A stretch of DNA of 64,000 nucleotides from NCBI RefSeq assembly GCF_041146795.1, contig NC_135167.1:8228954-8292953 (forward strand), read 5' to 3'. Position numbers and translations under genes: made by a program. The notes under the pieces were generated by a model. The model was given only the letters and a program-made list of their open reading frames with translations, searched no databases and was not told the DNA's origin. The DNA is from Maylandia zebra. Lineage: Eukaryota; Chordata; Actinopteri; Cichliformes; Cichlidae. Shown here piece by piece: positions 37,405 through 64,000 of the stretch (position 1 is the first letter of the stretch; every line of letters starts with the position of its first letter).

Positions 37405-37600
37405 CTTAATAAGTAAGTAAAGTTTATTTAGATATTGTTTTTCACAGTCAAAGCACTGTACAACTGAAATTACAAAAGAATGTCGACAGAAGGAATGATT
37501 AAATAGAAAAGGTTTTAGCAGTTTTTTAAAGAGTCCACAGTCAGCTAAACTGAACTGATGCGGTCAGCTGTTACAGAGTCTTGGTTCTTTATATATATTA
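37405..37600 (+). repeat. Dispersed repeat fragment
   Basis: The AGTAAAGTTTATTTAGATAT start, followed by CACAGTCAAAGCACTGTACA, is a form I recall from a frequent fish retroelement tail. Classification is uncertain. Confidence 0.4.
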
Positions 37601-37661
37601 TGTATTCTTTCAAAAATGACAATTTGATAGGGAATCCATTGTTTGCTATTTTTAAGGGATT

Positions 37662-37666
37662 TATTT

Positions 37667-37697
<31 letters not shown>

Positions 37698-37699
37698 TT
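37662..37699. repeat. (TTTA)n microsatellite
   Basis: About nine TTTA units in intergenic DNA. Confidence 0.85.
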
Positions 37700-38670
37700 T
37701 TTTACCAACTTTAAGTATCTAGATCAGGATATATGATTTTAAGTTAAAATTTGTATTTATAATTTTTATGTTTAATAATTTGGCAACATTTTAAACATAT
37801 GTTTAAACAGGAGAATGACAAAAACACTTACATAACACTAAATGATGGCCGGGTCTTTTTTCTTCAACAACTGGGCTTTTTTTAAAAGACAAAAATATGA
37901 ATACATGAACACAGCTGAACCTTTTGTGGCAAACTGTGATTATTCCTGACACATATTTTGATAAAGAATTTATTGCGATCAAATTCAGAAGCAGCACAAC
38001 TTCTGCTGTAATTCTATGTGCATGAAAGCAGAATAATAGCTAAGAAGGATTTAGAAGGGAGAAGGAGAAGGAGGTCTGCCATTAGGAAGTTTTCCCTCAA
38101 AGTCTAAATAGTAAGCAAGTTGTTAGATGTTGCTACTTTTCTAGACAATTCTAGGTAATTTTGCCTGCCCTTATTGTGTTAGTATAGATTTTTCTAACAT
38201 AGTCTACATCATATTTATTCCTAAAATTATTCCCAAACTTAGGAATGGCATGTTTTAAATATATGGAAAGACTTGAAAGAGGGCAGAATTCTTCCTGAAA
38301 CAGATATGAGCAGTTAAAAACCGGGAGTTGATAAAGTAATATGAATTGTTTTTCCTTGTCATGCACATATTTCAGCAGGCTATTTCTCAAACAAACAAAC
38401 AAAAAAAACCCCACAAGACACAAAAGCATCAATCAGGCAGGATGCACTCTGACACCAGAGCACAGTAGATGTTTTCTATAGGCTATGTATCTTGACTCAC
38501 TAGCAGTAATATTAAATAAGAAATATTCAGGATCAGTTTTTGAAAAAGGGTAAGGAGACCCATGTAAATTCCCGATTATTATTAAGTCTTATTACTTAGA
38601 AAAACCCACGTTGACTTAATTAAACACCACCGAAGCGGGAAAAGTGTTCTCATTTCCTTGCACAGTGCTT
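37700..38670. other. Intergenic upstream of lrrc49
   Basis: No gene recognised. The lrrc49 promoter motifs start at about 38680. Confidence 0.5.
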
Positions 38671-38679
38671 ATTAGCGAC

Positions 38680-38726
38680 ACCGGAAGTGAGTGTAACCAA
38701 GCAACGCCCGTCGTTGCCGTGGTAAC
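38680..38726 (+). promoter_or_regulatory. lrrc49 promoter: ETS site and two X-boxes
   Basis: ACCGGAAGT at 38680-38688 is an ETS/GABP site. GTAACC-A-AGCAAC (38693-38705) and GTTGCC-GT-GGTAAC (38713-38726) both fit the X-box consensus GTNRCC-N(1-3)-RGYAAC bound by RFX factors, with spacers of 1 and 2 bases. RFX factors drive ciliary genes, and lrrc49 encodes a subunit of a ciliary/axonal tubulin-modifying complex. The likely untranslated exon 1 ends at 38760 (CAGAG|GTGAAG) and joins 38883. Confidence 0.75.
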
Positions 38727-38920
38727 AGTGTTGCCCTCGGGGAAGTTTGTAGCTGCAGAGGTGAAGAGCTATTCTGTACGAGAAACGAATCTAGGCTATA
38801 ACTTAGCTGTAGCAGTTGAATTCACATATTTATTTTAATCATTCATAAATAATACGAGTTTTCTTTTGTTTTGTTTTGTCAGGTGTGCTTTAACTGCCAT
38901 CTTCAGTAAACGTTAGCTAG

Positions 38921-56666
<17,746 letters not shown>

Positions 56667-59150
56667 GTAAGACAAAAATGCCACAATGATATATTTTACT
56701 TAAATATTTAAAGTGATCACAGGCACTGAAAAAAATCTCACATAATTTGACTCCTGCCCCCTTGAAACATCTATTAACAAAGTACTGTTTGTCACATTTA
56801 AATGCAGTGTTTTAGCAGCTGCTGTACCATTTTAACTTATTAACAGATGGCAGAATGGCCTAGACAGAACATGTAGGGATCATTCTGGTAATATATTCAG
56901 ATACTGCAACAGCTGGTGTGTGAAACATACCTTAAAATATTATTTTACAGCACAGTTACCCCTTTATTTACTTCAGGCATGTTGCCTTTGGTTACTCCTC
57001 AGCTCTCTGAACTCTGGTAAGATGAGCAGATGCACATGTAGATGTCTGAAAACAGTTCTTTTCTTTCAAATATTTACAACATGACATTGCAAAAAGTTTA
57101 AATCAGTAGTGTGGACTCAGTATAATGTGGAAGTAATGCCCTTATATTCTTTCCTATCAAGACTGATACAAGTCTGGATGAATTATAAGTGGGAGGGTTG
57201 AGATGAATGTGTGCGCTGTGTTAAGGGCTATTATTACATGTTTCAAAGAGGGCCCTTTCTTCCTGCACCAGGATATGAAAATGGCCCTAAAGCAAAATCT
57301 TCAGTGCCAGTGGTTTTCTTTTACTGGTCTATTATAACTTTACTAACGTAGCTTAACAGGTCATAGTGATGCGAAGTCTGCCATAGTCTTATCAGCTAAG
57401 ACTTGAATTACTTTGGCTTGTACTGTGTGACAAAATACAAAGGGAATTTACAAACCATGGCACCACTACTAACACGAAAGAGAAGCAACATGTATGAAAG
57501 GGTCAAGGGGTAAAAAATCAAAATGCTTGGAAATATGAGAATTAGGAAATTTAAAACTTGTTTTGTTCACCACTGGGTGGGTGTACAGAATGTTGTAATG
57601 CCTACACAGTGTGGTCCTGATTACCTCGAAGAGCTGTTGAAGTACTACACCCTGAAGAAAATTACAACATCCTCCCCCATAGAGTGCATGGATACATAAT
57701 GTCATCTCTGGTTCTTTCTTTAAATACAGAGATAAATCACCCCTTTCCAATGAAAGGAACGAATGAAACAAATGTTGATGCCACTTTTAGCTTGATAGTA
57801 TCATCGTGCTCCTAAAATTTATGGGACAATAGTTTGTATCATTGCCAAATTATGGCTGTTATGTAGGCTTGATTGTATTCATTTTTGTGAAATCTTAGAT
57901 TTAATTAACCTCATTACCCCTGACAGATGCAATAAGGGTTGCATGGCAATAGAAGAGTTATTACCCAGAAATTCAGCAATTGAGTTGGGAAGAGATGGAA
58001 GGGGCTTTGTAGTGTTTATACATTGATGAAATTGAGAGATCCTGAACAGGTGTTTGTTTTTTTGAGGCACATAAATCAGTTAGATACCGGAACAATGGTG
58101 AGAAAAAGATTTAGTGGGCTATATGAGTGAAGGAAGAACTTAAGACGTTTTAAACCAGTGCAAGCTGTAGGAATACTTTACAGAAACAGGACTGTTCTGT
58201 GCAACACTAAGTACCCAGTAAGCCTGCATCTTAATAAATTGCATTCACTTTTTACAAGATGGAAATGATGGAGTGGCGTGTTAAAATAACAGCTCGGTTC
58301 AAAGTTTCATATGTGTCACTACCTCACAATATTTAGGCATTTGTACAAGCTGTTTCTGTGGTGGAATTCAGTTGTTAAGAGATGACAGATGTCCCTTTTA
58401 AAACCTCTTTTGGATTATGTTAAATAACGCTAATTAAATGAAATGTTGTTCCCTATAATTCCTTGAGCGAGCAGGAGCTGTATAATTGTGATAGATTCTT
58501 CACTCCGTCTTCCCCGCCTTGCTCTCTTCTTCTCTCAGCATGTGTACATGGGTTCATGTCATAAGGGGATTCAGGGCCACCTGGAGCCTTCAGCTGTGCT
58601 GAACAGTATGTGACAGTGCAGATTGTGTTGATGGCATGCTGCCAGGTGTTTAGAAGTTACTCTCATTCTTGATGTGACTTATCTACATACTACACTCCAT
58701 CTCCTGCACTGTTCTTCAACTCCTTCTGATTTATAGCCTTTGGCATTCTTGCATCTTGGAGGCGTGGCATGTTCCTTAAATATATTAAACTGCCTTTCAG
58801 AGTCTGGCGTCTCCCCGTCTAGTTCCATGTTTTTGTCCATGTGTGCACTTGAAACACGACCCACTTGAATTTTACGGTTTTAAAACTTCTTTGCTACTAC
58901 TTTATCTAACATATATGCTTGCAGTCAGTGAGATTTTGATTTAGAGATCTTGTCATCTGAAATAGTCATCTATCAATGTCCACACATGTTTTTAAAATAA
59001 AAATGTAAAAAAATGGATGCACTCCTTCTACTGCACTTGTTGCAAGAATTATTTGAACCCTTTGTACATGTTGGCATCCATGTTTGTAAGGTTGGTATAT
59101 GTACTAATATAAAAAGCATAATTCTGACCTTTTGTACTGTTTTTGTACTG
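56667..59150 (+). other. lrrc49 intron after exon 56571-56666
   Basis: The intron opens at 56667 and continues beyond the window. I searched for the conserved downstream LRRC49 exons by eye and found none. Nothing is recognised in this part. Confidence 0.5.
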
Positions 59151-59154
59151 TTTT

Positions 59155-60010
59155 TATACAGTTGTGGAAAAAAAAACAATACAAAAAAACATTTGCACAG
59201 CAGTCTGTGCAGTCTTGTACAAAACTAAGAACATTCTTAGGAACTAGGAGGATAAGTTGCAAGAAGATACTACTAATCAAATGCATCTAATTAACTGATC
59301 ATCAGCATGTGTGACCACCTTTATAAGTGTAGAGTTTGTGGCAGATTTCTGGTTTGTAGCATTCAAGTGCATGTTAACGGAATTCCACAGTTTTCCTAGT
59401 AGTGGCCTTCCTAGCAAGTATGAATGTTAAATGTTAAAGTTCATGACAGTACAATTATAAAAAGACTGAAAAATTGTGGCTTGTTTGAAAAGGTTACCAA
59501 GCAAAAATCTATTTTCTCTGAAAAGAACATAGCAGCCATAAGATTTCTGGAACAGTGTCTTTTTGACAAACATGAACAAAGTGGCGTTGTTTTGCCATAC
59601 CGCACAACACCACATTTGGCAAAAAGTAAACACAATATCAGTACATTCACAGACCAGCTGTCATTCATAGTAGTGCAGATTTGTGTTCCTTTTACAGCTG
59701 CAAAACATGGGTACCATGTAGCCACTGAGTCAACTATGAACTCCTCTGTATGCCAGTGTATTTTATGTGAGGCCATGTCACAGCATCAAATGTACAACAG
59801 AATGGCTGAAAAGGAAACAATCAAGGTATTTGAATGGCCAAGTCAATGTCCAGGCTTGAAGGTTGTTCTGCAAGCTATTACATGATGGGGTGTTCCTAGT
59901 TTTTCACATGACTGAATACGATGTAATCGCTGTACTTAAGAAAATGCTTTTTAAACTTTCAGGGTTTTTCTTTTGAGTGTAAGTTCAATTTTTGGCCACT
60001 GGGGAAAAAA
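59155..60010 (+). mobile_element. Tc1-family DNA transposon, degraded
   Basis: 59424-59885 translates to Tc1 transposase pieces: VHDSTIIKRLKNCGLFEKV, a KNIAA segment, then STMNSSVCQCIL and KVFEWPSQCPGL near the catalytic region. The central part is out of frame or lost. The ends ACAGTTGTGGAAAA and TTTTTGGCCACTGG are imperfect inverted termini. The left end reads TATACAGTTG, consistent with a TA target. Not functional. Confidence 0.8.
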
Positions 60011-60290
60011 TGACAGAAAGGCTGACTGTTACACATATCAGTTTCTTTAATACATCTGTGGAATCCCCCACACCATGACCGTCCCTTGACATTTGACTAA
60101 CAAGCCACAGAGTGAGTGGTGGATCACATTCGCTATGTTGGAGTAATATGTCTAGGTAAAAACATAATGATTGAGGGGGACACTCCTCATCAGTGAGTGG
60201 TGCATTGTGAGAGGTTCAGGTTGTATTACATGATTAATTTAGTTCAGCCTGGAACAGTATAGCTTGAAAATGTTACTTCCAACTGCAAGA

Positions 60291-60293
<3 letters not shown>

Positions 60294-60358
<65 letters not shown>
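60294..60358. repeat. (TA)n microsatellite, 65 bp
   Basis: Uninterrupted TA dinucleotide run in lrrc49 intron DNA. Confidence 0.9.
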
Positions 60359-60359
<1 letters not shown>

Positions 60360-60360
<1 letters not shown>

Positions 60361-61267
60361 CCGGCCTGAAATGACACAGTGCCTGATTTGTTGTGATTAC
60401 TGGAAAGCATAATTTGAAGCAAGTGAGCTTATTTTTAACACTAATTAAACTGTGTTTAACTCACAGAAGTCTTATGTAGACTACTGTATTTATTTACGAC
60501 TGTACATTAACACAAAAATAAATCCATCACCAAGATCAATCCATCACCTGATGAGAAGCACATTGTCAGTCAGTTGTGTCACTTATTCCCCTAGCAGGCT
60601 GAACATGTTATATTGATAACTATAAGGTTTCACTATGACACTCTGATAATCTTATATAATCATTCTCACTGTCTTCACTTTTTAATATAATTAGTGGAAC
60701 ATGTAGTAGTTCTGTCTCATTTTTTTCATCTTATTTGTGTGGCTACACAGTTAATTAATCAGCATATGAATTCTGTAAGTATGAAATTTGTAGACAACAC
60801 ATGGACTTTATGATTTTAATTTCTTCCAATTTGCTTACTGTTTATTAGTTTTAACAGCTTTTAGACCAGTGGTTAATAGATTGAGACAACAAACTGCAGA
60901 TTCACAAAAAAATAAAATACTAATACCAATATTTCTGTCCAAAGAGTAAACACGTTACAGATTTTGAAAGTATGAAATTACACACTAATACACACAAAAA
61001 TGTGTTTGCATTTCCTTTACTTGGTCAAGCTTGTCAATCTAGTTGAGACACAACACTTCCTGTAGCAAACTGCTCATTTTAAAAAGGCATGTTACTGATT
61101 TAGTTCAATTATTCATTGACAGTACTTGTTTGGTTTTTAAAAATCTATGGCAACCTTTTTTCAACCTAGGAGAGGAAACTGCACCTACCCGGGGCTATAG
61201 AAAAAGCTTTTGTTTGAGGGCCACTCTCCAAAAATGGTGACTTTTTAAACAAGCCGTATATATGAGA
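60360..61267. other. lrrc49 intron, nothing recognised
   Basis: About 0.9 kb with no supported gene or repeat. Confidence 0.45.
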
Positions 61268-62363
61268 CAGCCTCACAGAGGTGGGACCAAGTCATTGTTT
61301 TGCAAGTCTCAAGTCAAGTCTCAAGTAATGTCAGGCAAGTCAGAGTCGAGTCTCAAGTCACTGGTGTAAAAGTCCGAGTCAAGTCACAAGTCTGAAATTT
61401 TGAAATTTCAAGTCCTTTCGAGTCTTAAAAAAAAAAAAAACGAAAAAATAATGTTGCAGTTATGCTAAATGTAAATATTAGACCATGTAATTTTTAAATC
61501 TGTGTTTTTCTCAACACATGACAAAATAGTGAACTTAGAAAATATACACAAATTGTGAAATTGCACCTCTTTAAAATGCAGCTCAATTAAACCTAGCTCC
61601 AAGAATAATTTTCACCGACAGTTCTGAGATAAGCTGCATGTTATTCTTGGATGCGGTTGTAGGACCAGCTTTAAAATCGCATGACAAAAATATCATACAC
61701 ATTAAAAAAAACTGTATCACCAACGTAGCCTGGACAACATTTGCTAGTTAGATGAAGTCAGCTATCTCATCGTAGCATATTTATATGCATATTTATAATC
61801 ATACGGTTCTTGGAGTGAGTGCATACACTCATGAAGTTTAGTAACTTCAGGTCACTGCAACAAGCCCAGGTACAGTTTACCGACGGATGGGTACAGGACC
61901 TTGAAATGCACCGTGTAGAACGAAAGACCATCGTACGTATCATAAGTTTACCAGTCTCACAAATCGTCTTCATAAATACACATTCCTTAACCGTTTATTA
62001 ATAGGACCTTTGAGCTCAACGGTAATTAATTAGTAGTGGAAATAATTTCTGGTACCCATCACAGAAATGTAGCAGTGACAATAATACTGTATGCTGTAAT
62101 CGTACTGGGCAATTAGTGATACAAAACAACTGTTTTATCCTGTGAATAAAAGTATATGTTTTTGTCAATGTACCATAATAACAGAAGCGAAACGCAATAT
62201 CGTGTCAGGACAATTCACTATTTATGCACAATAAATAAAGGAGCATAGCGCGACAATTTCTGTTCAGCGCCAGACTTGCTTGTAACCTATATCACCAATT
62301 ATGTTAAGAAAAATGACGTATTAACTACTAAAAAACAGTGACCTTCGTGTAAATGCTTGGAGC

Positions 62364-63347
62364 CAGTGTTGGGAAGGTTACTTTTAAAATGTATTCCATT
62401 ACAGAATACAGAATACATGCCCCAAAATGTATTCTGTAACGTATTCCGTTACGTTACTCAATGACAGTAACGTATTCTGAATACTTTGGATTACTTAATA
62501 TATTATCATGCTTTTTACAACAACGTGAATGTACTATTGCTGTGTGATTTATTATTATTACTGAAGGTCCGCGACTCCGAACTGTAGTAAAGGGACCTCT
62601 GACTAATGCGGCGGGGTCCCTGTCGGCTTGTAGCCGAAAACTAGCTTTACTTTGTTGTCTGGGTCAACTTTTCTTGCGAGAGACAGAGAGAGGCGTTGAA
62701 AGGCTGCTCCAACAGAACTTATTGTTTTCGGAGGAAAACACGAACACGGTGTACAGTCGAGTCTTAATAGCTTACTTACAACTGGGCTCGTCAGGCACTC
62801 TTCTTGGCTGAAGTGGTTATTATTATATTTACATTCTTCCAGCTCCCGTTTTTCCTCGATGACAACTCGTACCTTTCCACTCCCCTTTTTCTCCCTCCTC
62901 GCGCTCACAGACCCATAACGTGTATGGCAGTCCATTCTCCCTGCAACACGGACTACACTGCCCATGATGCTACATTCTTTAGAGCTATGCTTGTAGCATT
63001 CTGCCTGTTAGCTTAGCACAACAACAACGACAACAACAACGAAAAGGCGCTCTCTCACCCAGGAAACACACAGTCGCAGAGAGAGAGAGCGTCGCCCTGT
63101 AACCATGGCAACCGTAACGCTGCCGCCTGGAACAACAGAACGTAGCTGTCAAACAAAACCCAAACAGTCCTGACCCGCGACAATATGAAACAGGAAAGTA
63201 CCGCAGTGTAATCCATTTATTTCAACAAAGTAACTGTATTCTGAATACCACCTTTTTAAACGGTAACTGTAACGGAATACAGTTACTCATATTTTGTATT
63301 TTAAATACGTAACGGCGGTACATGTATTCCGTTACTCCCCAACACTG
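62364..63347. mobile_element. Second hAT-like element nested in the first, 8-bp target duplication
   Basis: The left end CAGTGTTGGGAAGG and the right end CTCCCCAACACTG are inverted, sharing CAGTGTTGGG. CTTGGAGC lies on both sides (62356-62363, 63348-63355). The length is 984 bp, with no complete transposase. The inner part is GC-rich with a CpG flavour, a perfect X-box at 63099-63112 and a ZNF143-like site at 62952-62970. It interrupts the outer element, so it is the younger insertion. Confidence 0.85.
63099..63112 (+). promoter_or_regulatory. RFX X-box inside the nested hAT element
   Basis: GTAACC-AT-GGCAAC fits the X-box consensus with a 2-base AT spacer and is close to the ideal RFX site GTTGCCATGGCAAC. 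Function is untested. Confidence 0.55.
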
Positions 63348-64000
63348 CTTGGAGCAGACTAACCTGTGAGCTGGAGTGTTCTGGGACGTTATATTTGATC
63401 TTTGAATGGCTGCAATCCAGGCCATCCGTCGCGTCCTTGTTACTTCGGAAACATGGCTTGAACAATTTCTCTTCAACGACGTAATCCGATAACAACCGAT
63501 CTCTTTACCCGTCGGCTTCCCGTGGCTGTCATGCGACCGGCTATTGCAGTTAATAATACAGCGGCTTCTTGACATTTTTGTGTTTCTTTTTATCGCTGTA
63601 TAACTGATTTTAATTGAAAGCCTGCGTGCGCTAGTACCGCTTGCCACGAGTTCCCAGAATCCTTTGCGGTTCTACCCGTGAATGACGTCACATTTTCAAT
63701 CTCTATATAATATGCATGTTAAATTTTATATTTGGGGTAAAATATCAAGTCTTTTCAAGTAAACCGGTTCAAGTCCAATTCAAGTCCCAAGTCATTGGTG
63801 TAAAAGTCCAAGTCAAGTCACAAGTCTTAGAACATTTTTTCAAGTCAAGTCTAAAGTCATAAAATTAATGACTCGAGTCTGACTCAAGTCCAAGTCATGT
63901 GACTCGAGTCCACACCTCTGCAGCCTCATTATGGAAAACTAAATATACTCTTTTTGTTCACATTATATTTTGTGCCCCTGACTATCTATTTAAAACCTAT

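Larger units (their letters stand above)
61276..63920. mobile_element. hAT-like nonautonomous transposon with 8-bp target duplication
   Basis: The left terminus CAGAGGTGGGACC and the right terminus GTCCACACCTCTG are inverted. CAGCCTCA flanks both sides (61268-61275, 63921-63928), an 8-bp duplication, and CAGNG-type ends are typical of hAT. The element is 2645 bp, or about 1653 bp once the nested insertion is removed. Both ends are packed with AAGTC/GAGTC motifs in the same direction; 61354-61393 and 63788-63827 are nearly identical direct repeats. No transposase frame is seen. A TGACGTCA (63683-63690) and a TATATAA (63703-63709) lie in its right part. Confidence 0.85.

Noticed and set aside
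62603-62965. 120-codon minus-strand frame in the nested hAT element
   Set aside because: It has no transposase motif, and the GC-rich promoter-like sequence makes chance openness likely. It could be a first exon of an autonomous relative, but nothing here shows that.

Overview
This is vertebrate nuclear DNA, almost certainly from a percomorph teleost and possibly a cichlid. The genes are split into short exons with GT-AG introns. The intergenic and intronic DNA is AT-rich and carries typical fish mobile elements: Tc1-type transposons, a Penelope-like element, RTE-type and L2/Rex-type LINE ends, hAT elements and long homopolymers. The species is an inference from the repeat flavour only. There is no operon, CRISPR array or other prokaryotic structure.

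Five protein-coding genes are supported, all recognised from exon translations joined in phase. In order they are: ulk3 (minus, only its first coding exon, 440-544); tars3/tarsl2, a cytosolic threonyl-tRNA synthetase (plus, 19 coding exons, 1608-13972, 814 aa); tm2d3 (plus, 6 coding exons, 15802-19276, 254 aa); larp6 (minus, 3 coding exons, 24153-28793, 512 aa); and lrrc49 (plus, 13 coding exons seen, 38921-56666, continuing past the right edge). ulk3/tars3 and larp6/lrrc49 are head-to-head pairs, and tm2d3/larp6 are tail-to-tail. All five human orthologs lie on chromosome 15, but in three separate places (15q23, 15q24 and 15q26.3), so the fish locus joins blocks that are distant in human.

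The genes do not form one pathway: autophagy/Hedgehog kinase, tRNA charging, a TM2 membrane protein linked to Notch signalling, an RNA-binding La-related protein, and a subunit of the tubulin polyglutamylase complex. The clearest regulatory signal is just upstream of lrrc49, where an ETS site is followed by two close X-box (RFX) motifs, as expected for a ciliary gene. A perfect CRE lies between ulk3 and tars3, and tars3 has a TATA box with a YY1-like motif at its start codon.

The rest is introns and intergenic DNA with decayed mobile elements. Three insertions have readable boundaries. A 427-bp solo LTR with 5-bp target duplications (7560-7986) lies in a tars3 intron. A 2.6-kb hAT-like element with 8-bp duplications (61276-63920) lies after the last visible lrrc49 exon. 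A second 984-bp hAT-like element, with its own 8-bp duplication (62364-63347), is nested inside it and carries a near-ideal RFX X-box and a ZNF143-like site. I saw no undescribed gene system. The most unusual items are the promoter-like nested hAT pair, the twin X-box, the 197-codon open extension upstream of larp6, and two perfect inverted repeats in lrrc49 introns.
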